A stretch of DNA of 64,000 nt from NCBI RefSeq assembly GCF_032854445.1, contig NC_088295.1, forward strand, positions 70,103,249 to 70,167,248. The letters run 5' to 3'. The notes under the pieces were generated by a model. It did no database searches. It saw nothing but the letters and a program-made list of their open reading frames with translations, and was not told where the DNA came from. Origin of the DNA: Liolophura sinensis. Taxonomy: Eukaryota > Mollusca > Polyplacophora > Chitonida > Chitonidae. The translations under genes were made by a program, and so were the position numbers. Positions 38,501 to 49,900 of the stretch are shown in pieces; position 1 is the first letter of the stretch, and the number at the start of each line of letters is the position of its first letter.

Positions 38501-38750
38501 CCCTAAAAGATCTGAGGCAACCAAGAACTACAAACCCGACAACAAACCCAAACAGGTGATAGGGAACTTCGACTTCGACACAGAGTACAGACTGTCTTAC
38601 ATAAGCAAAAAGGCGCCCATTTGTAAAGCACAGGCTTACCTCATGGAGCAGGAACTTAAACGCCGCAAAGGTGTCCCCAAAAGCACCGATGGCGTCTGGA
38701 AAGGCCGTCAGCGTGGGCCTGTAAATGTGCTTGTAAAGGTTTCGACTTAA
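32533..38750 (+). CDS. SAXO: SAXO-type stabiliser of axonemal microtubules
   Basis: Microtubule-binding protein of cilia, centrioles and flagella (SAXO1/SAXO2, formerly FAM154). Seven coding exons: 32,533-32,600; 35,351-35,579; 35,865-36,090; 36,341-36,469; 36,694-36,925; 37,856-37,994; 38,262-38,750. All are GT-AG with agreeing phases; total 1,512 bp, giving 503 residues. The N-terminus (ISKLCDCGRHKKKFP, around residue 17) keeps the Cys-rich CxCGRH signature of the family. The rest is low in hydrophobics and carries repeated Mn-type modules spaced roughly 30-45 residues, each with a T-T/E-T-x-x-x-x-Y/F core: MTSLTTAREHFKQW, LGTTAREAYKGF, GETQTRHDYGGF, FEGTTMNKVFFRNW, GESTTRRTYTPKR and FDFDTEYRLSYISKK. 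No signal peptide or membrane segment. Whether it is SAXO1 or SAXO2 cannot be told by eye. AATAAA signals follow at 39,183 and 39,375. Confidence 0.9.
33594..33745 (-). mobile_element. SINE core/tail fragment bordering the minisatellite
   Basis: Minus-strand SINE core and body ('gtttcctcccaccataaagc' reading, then 'aagtgaaataacattgagta'), ending where the 60-bp minisatellite field begins. In SAXO intron 1. Confidence 0.7.
33760..35225. repeat. 60-bp minisatellite with SINE-like motif
   Basis: About 1.45 kb of tandem units. The younger part (34,150-35,225) has a 60-bp consensus: accaataagcctaacatggt, gatgtgatgtcctcaactga, agctctgtccgggtttctcc. The older part (33,760-34,150) is shorter-period and more diverged ('gacctgctgatataatgt'). 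The string 'gctctgtccgggtttctcca' then 'ccaataa' closely resembles the SINE core 'gctctgcccggtttcctccc' then 'accataa'. A period divisible by three keeps minus frames open (SHHHVRLIGGETRTELQL), which is not a gene. Confidence 0.9.
35251..35320 (+). mobile_element. SINE core/tail fragment on the far side of the minisatellite
   Basis: 'taaccgccgttatgcaagtg' then 'aattattcttgagttctgct' and 'caagcaataatcaaataagt' match the SINE 3' part in plus orientation, opposite to the fragment at 33,594. It ends 30 bp before SAXO exon 2. Confidence 0.65.
38009..38055 (-). mobile_element. Short SINE tail next to a SAXO exon
   Basis: 'tatttctttatttgactgac' then 'gtttaacactgtgctcaaga' is the minus-strand SINE tail, starting about 15 bp inside SAXO intron 6. 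Confidence 0.55.
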
Positions 38751-40747
38751 CGACGTTTCGGTCGAAATGGTAATGGCTTTCGTTCTGTTCAAAGGTTTTT
38801 CGAAATATATATCGCTTCCGTGAATGTTTTTTATAAATTGTTCGTCCTACCATAAGGCATGCACGCCCCAGTTTAGATTTGATTGGACATATAACGCATT
38901 CCTCCTATTCCTATTGGGACACACCTTGATTCCTACTGGGACACACCTCAATCAACGTTAGTCCAAGTTTTGCGATCTGCTGTGTATTTACGGACAACGC
39001 GAAGTCCACGAAATGGACCTGTATACCCCTCCCCACTTCCCAGACGCCAAGTCATATTCCCGAGGACAACGATTACGTGTAGCCTACAGACAAAAATTAA
39101 GTCAACTAACTCCCATCGATTTCAAGACGACCATGTCCTTAAACGGTCTCGCGAGTATTATTCGGTAAGACAGGATTTAACCAATAAATGAAATTCTGTG
39201 AAGTGTTTTTCATGTCATAGAATATCTCCGTTATGAAATGTGCACGTTTTCGAAGTGTCAGTATGGTTGTATGGACACAATGTAATTTAACTTTCCTTGT
39301 ATGAAAGATTCAACATACACGTTGGCTTTGTCCGGTATATAAATGCTTACTGCATATCCGTGGTATGCTCTGTAAATAAATGGTCTAATTCAATGAGGCA
39401 CTTGTTTGTGATTCTTAGATAGGAAGTATATACTTTGTATGTAAAGAGGCCAAAACGAGGATATGGAATGTCTGATACTATGTGTCATCAAGAATAAGCT
39501 GTTACTACCAAATTATGTGAGAAATATTTGCTATCAAGCGTTGTATAAGACACTTTTTAAAAACATTCTTAGCTCTGTAATGCCAACGAACGGGTTATAC
39601 AGAGGTAAGCATGTATTACCAATATACACTAAAAATAAAAAATGGCATCTAACTTTCCAAAAATTCCATCAAAATTATGAGAAAAAAAAAAGAGAAGAAA
39701 CCTTTGACGTGATCACATATTGGACTGCATTCAGATGAAAAGTATCGTTTTAAACAAAACAGTAGGCTAGGTACAGTAGGTGAATAGTCTACTCCCTTAT
39801 CTATTCTGAAGGAAAGCGGACAACACTAGTACTGGACACCCACGATCTGGTCGATTTTTATCTGTGTATGCAGTTACGTACTGGCGTCTGATTTCTAACA
39901 AGAGCATACGCATACCCCCATTATAGCACGCCTATTTGCCTCTGCTGACGGCGTAGCACGGGGTTTTTCTGCACAGAGAGAAAAGGTGGCCTCCTTCACT
40001 CATTCATTCATATATACATCCATTCATTTATATACGTAGATCTATGATCTATCGGTGTAAATTCAAACTAGAGTGTAACAAGGATATTTTGTTCCACTCT
40101 CTATAACAAGTGATATTTGTGAAATGAGGATGTGCAGAGAAATATTGGTTAGTGTAGGTTGTTCTTTTTGAGAAGCTGTGTATACCATCAAAAAAATTAC
40201 TTTTTAAAATTAGTTTGTCGTTTTCCACAGTGTATTTGTCTGTCGCGGTGGTTTCGACTTTTGTAGAAAGAAAGATTCTGTCCGGCCTTCTCTGCAATGT
40301 TTGGACCGATTGCACCGATTGAACCAAAACTTGGACAGATGTGAGCCATGCAATCACGAGGCCCACAAGCACGTAAATTTCACTGCATACCCTCAGAAAA
40401 AGTTATAGCGTTGTTATAACACCCTGATAGGGAAATCAGCCATCATATAGTTTCAGTGATGCTTACGAAAGTATCATCATATAGGCCTAAGAGTAAACTT
40501 TGTGAATACAACGTTCTCAATTCAGAACAAGACGAAGTTATGAACTGTTCGTGCGAAGTCGGTCCGGTTTGTGGTTAAGATGCTGCCTCTGATTCACTAA
40601 GTCGCACAAGACGAGATCAATCCCTTTCTCGGACGGCATATTTGAAAGATTTCCTGCTTTCCTTGCTCTTGGGCCTTTGACACGTGCAAGAACTACGCCG
40701 CCTTGGACAAAGTTCTATTGAGACATAAATATAATCTTTGGAAAAAT

Positions 40748-40800
40748 TCATATAAGTGAAAAATTCTTGAGTCTGGAATTAAACCCCCAAAAAATAAATG
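40748..40800 (+). mobile_element. SINE tail fragment
   Basis: 'catataagtgaaaaattctt' then 'gagtctggaattaaac' and an aaaataaatg end match the last ~50 bp of the common SINE. Confidence 0.6.
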
Positions 40801-42667
40801 AACAGATGCAGGCATGTGTTCATAGCTGAAGGCTACCTTTACTGTATTCTGTATAACTTCCAAAGAATCACACAGAATCCTAAAATAATCAGGAACACAT
40901 TTAATAACAGTTTTTCATTTATGCTTGCAATGTTTATTTCAGACCAAAAAATATATCTATACATGTAAATGAAATTAAGTACAGATTGGCACTAGCGTTA
41001 AAATTTATTTTACTTCAATGAGATTCTAAGCTGGCTAGAAACAAGGTTACAACTGTTCTAATCAGTGACAAATATACGTACACGGAATTCCTTTACTCGG
41101 TATAACGATTACTCTGACAAAATACATGCATTTATTAAAACCCATAAAGCTGGCGTGGTGGTGGATACATTAACATAGATTAAAATTACTACCCTTTAAT
41201 GTTAACTGGCATGCTAGATTCCTGCTGAAATATGCGTATATCTCTTCTAACAAAAATACCTGCTACTGACAACACGTACTCAACACGAATCTACACAAAC
41301 AAAATACACTTTACCTTGATTCTATGCTGTACCTTGAAATCAAATAACATACAACGTTGATACCACAAAAATGAGTCATCATTTACCTTAAAACAAACAA
41401 GCTTTATTTACCAGGTAAAGCATCACATCACATAAAATCACATAACATTTAATGAACAAGGCAAATTGAAATCAGGTAATAACCAAACAATAAAATAGCT
41501 TTAATGCAAAAAAACAAAAACAAACAAACAACAAAAAAAACCCCAAACAAACAAAACCAAAAAAAACCCATTAATTACCATTTTGTGTGAACAGGAAATA
41601 CTTGCGAATACAAACAGTGACAATGACTTATGACTAAAAATATTATGATACAAATTGTTCAATTACTGAAGTGAACTAACAGTGTGTTTACTATGTTACT
41701 GTACCATTGCGAAAAATACTAATACATACCTCTGTGAGTTTTGTCATCTCTTTTTATATATATCTCACTACAATAGAGTAAAGTGGAACTGGGTTCATTT
41801 TTATATGTATAAGAGAAAATGAAATTCAAGGAGTTTTTTGTCATTTTCAAGGCTAGTTTAAACATACCATGGTGCCAATAATGGACTATATTTTAAGTCT
41901 GAATTATAGATGCTTTAACTTGCATGCATGTATATTGAATAGTACCCTTGCTTTTGCAAGAAATATCTGCACTTCACCTCTGTAATGACCCGGCCTTGGC
42001 TCAGTTAAAAAAAAAATGAACAGCATATATCACTATGCAGTGCTTCGTCTGGGTCAATATTTTTTTCAGCCAGTCACTTAAGCCACTCAGATTTTGTAGT
42101 AAATACTATTTTTCTTTAGCCATACTTCCTTAGCGGCCATGACTTTTGTAGGTCTCCTTCTGTAATTCGTTTTTATCTGCTTTGGTGTAGCTTCTGGAAT
42201 CAGTTTGGTCTCTTCCAGCTTGATCTTGAGTTTATCAAACCTAACCTTTAGAACAATTGCCCTCAAAATAATGGACCAATGCTTGGTAGCGTGTATATGT
42301 TTTTTTTTTAAAAAAAAAATCATTCCTTTTTTAACCTATCTGTAGGATCCTAGTAAAATGTAATTTTACTAATGTAATCAGAAAAATTTGTTACGAAAAT
42401 AATTTGTAAATTCATTTTATTTAAATGCAACATTATGATCAGTACATTGAGTAACACAGTCTGACAGGAGAAAACCAGACGGCGTACACATTTATGTAAC
42501 GGCACATATTCTGCAACATTTAATTTACTTTGGATAGTTTATTAAGTGGAAAAGTTTAAATTTTTTATGGGAGGTAAATTCATTTACAGGTGTAACTCTA
42601 CCTTGATTTACTTATTTCCTTTGATAATTTTTTTTTCTTTTTTTTTTTTACAATTGGCGATGAAAGG

Positions 42668-42701
42668 ACCCCCCCCCCCCCCAAAAAAAAAAAAAAAAAA
42701 A
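42668..42701. repeat. C-run followed by A-run
   Basis: About 16 C followed by about 18 A. A similar C-then-A junction occurs at 25,782-25,808. Confidence 0.85.
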
Positions 42702-43117
42702 TGCCATGATTCTCATTCGTTATTAACAAAAATGATTTCAGGCGTTATTTAATGTAAGTCAATTTGCAACAATGCTGAACCACCTTCGTCATTTCTGTCA
42801 AGTAATCGTCATACAACAGTGTTGTTGTTATTTCACCGAGACGTGGCCGTTTGAAATGATGGTAAAATCTGCTGAAAAACCCAGAAAACTCTCATGGTAG
42901 ATTTTGTATAACGTTTGTATTTTTTCTTAAGCAAATAAATTTGTTGCCAAAAACATTCGCATTTTTTCAAATTTTATCGCCATTTCAAAATTTTTTTTCT
43001 AAATTTCCTACAAGGGCTAGTGCGAGCGGAGGCCCTGACTATAGCAGAATTATCAGTGAGCGCCCGATATACAGACTCGGCGGTCAGCAGACAATATTTA
43101 AGCTCGGGACAAACTAA

Positions 43118-43210
43118 GATTTTTAAGGAGTTTCCTGGAGTATTTGTCTTTTTTAAGGAGTTTCAAGTACTTGAAAATAAAATTGTATTTTTCAAGGAGT
43201 TTCAAGGACT
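43118..43210 (+). repeat. Three copies of a ttaaggagtttc motif
   Basis: 'tttttaaggagtttcctgga', 'tttttaaggagtttcaagta' and 'tttttcaaggagtttcaagg' within 90 bp. Short local repeat of unknown origin, downstream of CBS exon 15b. Confidence 0.55.
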
Positions 43211-43848
43211 GCGTGCACCCTGTCTATTCATCAAATGCAATCACATGTGCAGTATTACATTTAGACTGGTAACTATGTTCACCGATTGAAGTCATACAGA
43301 ATTTCTGATAGAGCTTCCAAAGATTGTACATTTGAGAATATAATCTATATCTCATGGGAGATAACTCTTGTGTAGCTTTATAAATGACAGTTATATTTAC
43401 TACCCTTGTACGGGCCTGAATATCCCCTCTCAGTGTGCTGTGTTTTCCATAACTCTTCCTCCATCAGTTGAAACTGTACACATCTAACATTATAATTTAG
43501 ATCACATTAACAATGTAAAATAAAAAGTCACATTGGTTATGGCTAAAACACTTTCAGAGAATTATTTATGAGGAAACATGTCATGGTGGCATCATGAGAC
43601 ATACCCAGGTATACATTCAAATACTACATTTTGCATATTCATGTGTATACAAATATAGATGTAAATGTCTGAATAGTGTATTTTAAACAAATCGAGCTTT
43701 GACCTACTCTCAGACAGAATTTAAAATATACATAGATATATATTTTGTCATTTACTGTGAGCGAGAATGTATAAGATGGAGGGAAGCAGAAATATATTGT
43801 ATCACATTTATACAGTGTAGAGACTTCGTTAGTAAGGGAGAAAACTCC

Positions 43849-43982
43849 TCAGATCTGGTCTGTTGTCAGGTGTGTTGTATGCACGTCTTGGGTTTCTCTG
43901 GTTGTGATGAAATTCACCAAATCGATGCGTGTGGCAATTCCAAATATCATTGTCTTGCGTGCCTCATTCCCATGACCAGAAT
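43849..43982 (-). CDS. CBS: CBS alternative last exon 15b (distal)
   Basis: Acceptor ttttattttgttcag, also phase 1, encodes 44 residues ending in [23 protein letters not shown] is plainly homologous to exon 15a (FGIATRID identical) but with a different lead-in ([10 protein letters not shown]) and a longer polar tail ([14 protein letters not shown]). It lies about 3.2 kb downstream of 15a, on the same strand, with an intact frame. Confidence 0.8.
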
Positions 43983-46900
43983 CTGAACAAAATAAAACAA
44001 AACACAAGTAAAAAAGACATTAAAACAAACACAAGCAAATCTGATTCAAGTAACTGAATTCCATCTCTCTGAAAGTAGCCTGTTTAAATGGAATCAGTGT
44101 TGCTGAGTTGTGTTATATACCTACCCACCCTGAGTAAAACTATCATCCTCTGGTAAGTAGCTAATAATCTTCCCCATGTGTGATGCACATATTGGCGGAG
44201 AGCAAGTTATCTCAAACAGGCCCATCTAACAGCCCTCAAATAGCCCTACAAGCTCTGTTGACTGCTTATTATCCCCAATACCCCAAGAGCAGTGGAAAAA
44301 TAAGATTCTTGAAAATTAATTGTCAGAGTCATGGACTGAACTTCAGGGGAAACATTTCCTCCCTGAAGTTTTTCAGGTGTAAGCAGTGTAACCTATTGTC
44401 CATTCATTCCTGCCTTTGAGAAGACTTCTTGTGGACAACCTGCATGGTGACGTACTACTCATGCGTTATAAGAGAACAGTGGTCCACTCAGCTTCGACAC
44501 AAGTCCCTACAGTGCAGGAAAAGGTACACCATCGTATCAGCATTGTAGTAATAAAACATAACTGAGATATCTAAATGAAAGGGAAGTGTCTGGAACAGTG
44601 ACTTTCATACATGGGTGTTATGCTTGAATAGCTAGGGAAAACTACACAGGTAAGGAAAGAATGCTGCGCATGTATAAGAGAATAGAAATGTTACGAGAAA
44701 GTGTAGTGCCTTTGGCAATCAAAAGAAACATGCAGGAGCATTGGGAAATCGAAAGAAACATGCAGGAGCCTTGGGAAATCGAAAGAAACATGCAGGAGCC
44801 TTGGGAAATCCAAAGAAACATACAGGATGCTTGGGAAATTGAAAGAAACATGCAGGACCCTTGGAAAATCTAAAGACACATGCAGGACCCTTGGGAATTT
44901 GAAAGAAAGAATAGGCAACTTGGCCACAGCTGCTGGAATAACCAGAGATTGCAAGTTAACTCATAGATGCTACATGTACTACATGTATCATGAAACTAAT
45001 GGTAACTAGGAAAACTCAGGAGGCTGGAAACCATAAAACAAAGAAGCTAGAGCAACCAATTAAGGCACAGTAAAAGTAATGGAGAAAACTTGAATTTTTA
45101 ATGTGTAGGTCATACTGGTAAATACAGATAAAGAAGGGTATAAGTTATGTGTTATTCTAGTTCTTAATGATAACAATGACCCTTGTTTGAGAAACTGACC
45201 GATTACTTGTTTATCTCTTGGCAAATATTGTCAGACATGGAGGAAACTGAACAGAGGATAGACTTCCATGAATGACTTCTTGCATACATGTACTTGTAAA
45301 GTATGTTCTTTAGTCCAAGTACAAACTTAAAACCACAAAGACATCCTGATACCCACTTTTGGCAGATTAGAGGGTTTCCATGACAACCATTTAACTGGGA
45401 CTTGCGTAAAAGGCTAAACGAACAGCTCATGGATGAAATTTGAAGTCTTATATCATAAATCATTAGCAAACATGTTCTTTAATTTAGCATTAGATATTAC
45501 TAACATAAATGCCATAAAACAATGTGCACATTGTGTACAATACATTGCATTTATTGGCTGTATTTTTATTGGTATAAATCGCCTGGAGTTATGTCAGTAA
45601 CAGCAATGAAATGTTGACATCAGATATGATATATTATTCTGGCCAAATATACGAGGCGTGATTTAATATTGGCATGAGGTATAACAATCAACAAATAATG
45701 CGTCATTATCCACTGGTCATAAACAATAGTGTACTTTGTAAGGGAGCTTACACATGTGTGCGTTTTTTAAGGAACCCGGTGTCGTAACACCACACAATTG
45801 CAAAAAAAAAAACAAAAAACGAAACATTCAAAAAATTCAAATAATCATTTGCAAGTACATGTAAACTGTCATGGCAGAATTCAAATATATCAATAAAACA
45901 AGTGTACAAGAATGGTAGTACCCTTGATACTGGCACATTGTCACCTGCCTTCAGAGAGTGAATACGGTTCAAATCTACAGTTTGTATACAATGTAGTTTA
46001 CAAAATAGCAAAATAATAAAGACTATGATAAAACATGCTGGAATAGAGATCCAGACATTTTGAAACTGTAAAAAAATTCCAACAATTGAAAAATTGATAG
46101 AATGCTTCCATGAATGCAAAATACACACAAAAATCTTGATTTTAGACTGAAGTCACATATTAAAGTTTGTTTGCCACTGAAGCCGAATCATAATTAATTT
46201 ACATGTAAACGATGTACATTACACATAAAAACTTGAATAATATAACTAACAACAGTGTAGAAATGTTACTTGTTTTATATCCTGCCACATGTTCTTTGAT
46301 GGAATAATAACTTCCCACTGAATCAGCAAAAACTTCATCACCTAATTTCCATAAATATACAACAGTCTCTTGAACAGAAGATAGTTCTGTTAAAGACTCA
46401 ACTTTCAATAAATTTTCACGTTGACTTGTAAAGGGACATACATGCAGGGGGAATACATGCAGCATTTGCCTCTAAGAGATGTATCTCACCAGATGAATAG
46501 AGTTGAGACATTTACAATCTACCTGTATGTTCAATGTGTTACGGCACACGGCATGTGTATGAGCTGATAACTTTATGTTTGTATGTATTTCAAAAATGAA
46601 CACACAGGTCACGATTTGACTGGCCCCGGTGAGTCCAACAATAATCACACTTGATCCATACAACGTGTACAAGTTACAAATCCACTGAAATTAACTTACG
46701 AACTACATGCAAGAACATGTAGATAAACTTATTCCCAAGAATTACAACAGTGGAAAGAAACCATGCCAGAATAAAGTGCGTAGGAAGGCTAATCTTAGGT
46801 AACATAGTAAACTTAAAAAAACTCAAAGAAAACAGAAAAAAACCCTGCAAAGATACACCTCTAATACCATAAATCCAGACCACATTTTACAACAAAGGAT

Positions 46901-49900
46901 ATGGATAATACATGTCATATGTGGAAAATCTGAGGGGTTAAAATGAAGTACAGAATGCAAACCCAACAACGAAACATACACCGAAACTGCACATTGCGTG
47001 CAAATAGTTTTCTTCTCATCGGTTTTTAAAATATTACAGATGTCCTCTTTTCTTCCAGATATATAGTTTGAAGTTCAAAGGCTAATACACTACTTTTGTT
47101 ACTGACATTTTACAAAGGTGCCTATGTTATTATTGTGTTTGTAGTATCAAACATTAGGGCCCTATTCATATTTGCCCCTAGTTGTGATAAAGGTCAAAAG
47201 GTCAATACGAGTGGCTATGCCAAAGATCATAACTTTTTTTTCAATCACACCATTTTCTGCATCTGAAACCAGCAAAAAATGAGAAGATTTACAATCCAGG
47301 GAGTTTTCTAGAATAAGACTCGAATGACAATTATAATCACAGATCTGGGCACTAAAAGTTACATGTCTTAATCAATACAGCAACTATGTAGACAGCCATA
47401 GGAAAAGCTTATAGTTATTGAGATCCAGACATTTTGAAACTGTTCACCTTCGAAACACAATTATAATCACAGATCTGGGTATTAAAAGTTACATGTCTTA
47501 ATACAGCAACTGCCTTGAAATGCCTATAGCTACTGAGGTTCAGTCATATTGAAATTATGTACCTTAATGTATCTTACAATGATGTTTTACTATTATGTTT
47601 TGAACAATATTAACACTGAAGAATCTATTTATGCTAAACACAGAACACAAAGATACATGGGTTAAATAAGAAAGCAGGGATATGTACTTATACACTGACA
47701 TCAACGGACAAGAATATATAAGCCAATAAGGTACCAGTGAACAGACATATGGACATATTAAGCAACACCTGTTCACTATAAAGACATCAACCCAATTGCT
47801 GTATGCATTTATGGACTAACTACCGGTGTACTGTATTGATTAAAATGTTTGCGTGTACTTATTACTTTCAATGTCTGACTGTTGTTTATATCAAATACAT
47901 GGGTGAGGATGCTAAGTGGGCCGGTGCAAACCATTGCCCTTTCGTAAGTCCATCATGATCTTTCCCATTTGTGAGGTACACAATTTCATGACATGTTAAT
48001 ATTTTTGAACAGGGGTGCTCACAAAATTCCAAATAGAAAGTTCTGCCAGTGGCACCATGTATCATATGAATGGTTTATTAACTGACTGGTGTGTTTAACG
48101 CCATACTCCATAATTTTTCAATTATACATATATGACATCAATCAGATCTATATGTGAAGGACCCCAGAATGTATGGTAAAAAGTACATAGATTCATCAGG
48201 TTTCTGACAGCCCTCCTGACCTAAAGCCACACACGAATCACTAAGAGCTGGGTTAGTACACTCAACCTCAAAGCCATGGGCCTGATGGTTGCAGTCAGCC
48301 AGCCCCTTAACGATATGACTCACACTTCATGTCTGTAGGTTCACTGAATATGGTTCATTAGCACTAAGAATGAACCATATTCACTGAATATGGTTCATTA
48401 GCACTAAGAATGAACCATATTCACTGAGTATGGTTCGTTAGCACTAAGAATGAACCATATTCACTGAATATGGTTCATTAGGACTAAGAGTATAACGTTA
48501 CATTTCAAATGTGCTTTCTGACCCGAGGAATTATCCAAGATTAATTGCACCAACTACACTGATATGTTCTGTGAATCCAACCACTGAGCTCATATGTCTG
48601 CAGTTTTACACAATTTGGCTCAGTAGTTTTGTAAATATCAGTAATGCAAGCAATGAAGTATAAAATGCCAATAGACAGTGGGTCAATGGTCAGTAAAACA
48701 GTGTTTGACAAGATTCACATTAGACAGGCTTCCTACTATTAAAAGTGTAATTATTGGCAGGACTCTGACAATACCCTTTGGTCCAAGTTGGCTGAAGAGT
48801 AAAAAACCTGATTTTAGGGCAGAAAGTCAATCTATCAATGCTCTGTGCAGTCAACTGACAAGATGAAGAGCAATTAATGGATATCCCCATACACCGTATA
48901 CAAATGACAAATACATTAATTTTGTGGTATGTTAGCACAATCAAGCAGGTCAAGTAGGTTTAGTAGCAACACACAAGACAGACTTTTACATAGAACCTGA
49001 GACATAGCACACTGCAAATAAACAGCAATACTCACATTGTCTTTGGTCGTGGACAACGAGAACAAAATGATCTGTGTCCAATAACCGGGACAAATGCCCC
49101 AGGGAGGTGTCCATGGAAATCTGAAACAGTCAAGGTGTTTAAACATTATGAACAGAAATTAAAGCTTTATTGCTTTTAGATTTTAATATTCATAAAAAGA
49201 TGTTTGAATGAAATACAAATAAACATGCACAAAACTCATGAGACTGTCACATAATGTTACAGACCAATACAAACTGGAGCTTCTCATATATGTCAGATGA
49301 TCTAAACCTAAGTAAATAGCTTTCGGTTCTGAAAATAAAAATTGCAGAGGTTTGTCAACTTTGTTAGATCATCATTCAAATCATTGTTTCTTGAATAACA
49401 GTACCTGTTTGAACTGTTTGTAGGTAACCTTGGAGACAGGGTCCGACCCTCTGACCTTGTTCTTGACAATTTGGGCCATCATGTTGCTAACGGTTACCAT
49501 GCCTTGCACAGTTCTGTAACATCGTGATAAAATCCAGTATGGAAACAATGTCTACACATATCAGGGTGACAAGGTAAAGGTGTTAAGTAATTTGAGGTGA
49601 GCAGAAGATAAGCGGTCCCCAATCCTTATGACAGTTTTGATAAACATGCAGATTTAGACAGGGTTGTTGGGAAACGTTGGGAATTTTGGGTGAATGCTGG
49701 GGATTTTGGGTGAGTGTTGGGGATTTTTGGTGAGTGTTGGAGATTTTGGGTGAGAATTGAGAATTTTCGATAAGTGGTGGGAGGTGGCTTAATTGATAAA
49801 GTCAGTCTCATCATTTTTTTTGCTTGCATTTGCTGGAGGAGATTATGGCACAATCCATATTTTTATTACAGCTGTTTACAAATTATAAATAGCTCACCCT

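Larger units (their letters stand above)
38751..43848. other. SAXO-CBS intergenic region
   Basis: Convergent 3' ends of SAXO (+) and CBS (-). Holds the SAXO 3' UTR, a SINE tail at 40,748-40,800, A-rich and C/A homopolymers (41,508-41,580; 42,668-42,701), a 'ttaaggagtttc' repeat at 43,118-43,210 and one exon-like minus ORF (see findings). No other supported gene. Confidence 0.45.

Noticed and set aside
38223-38792. 189-codon minus ORF
   Set aside because: It is the antisense of SAXO exon 7, whose plus-strand frame has clear family motifs and splice sites.
44642-44954. Repeat ORFs on both strands
   Set aside because: Produced by the 30-bp minisatellite; period divisible by three.
48341-48490. 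CRISPR-like array
   Set aside because: Units are directly abutting with no unique spacers, and the genome is eukaryotic.
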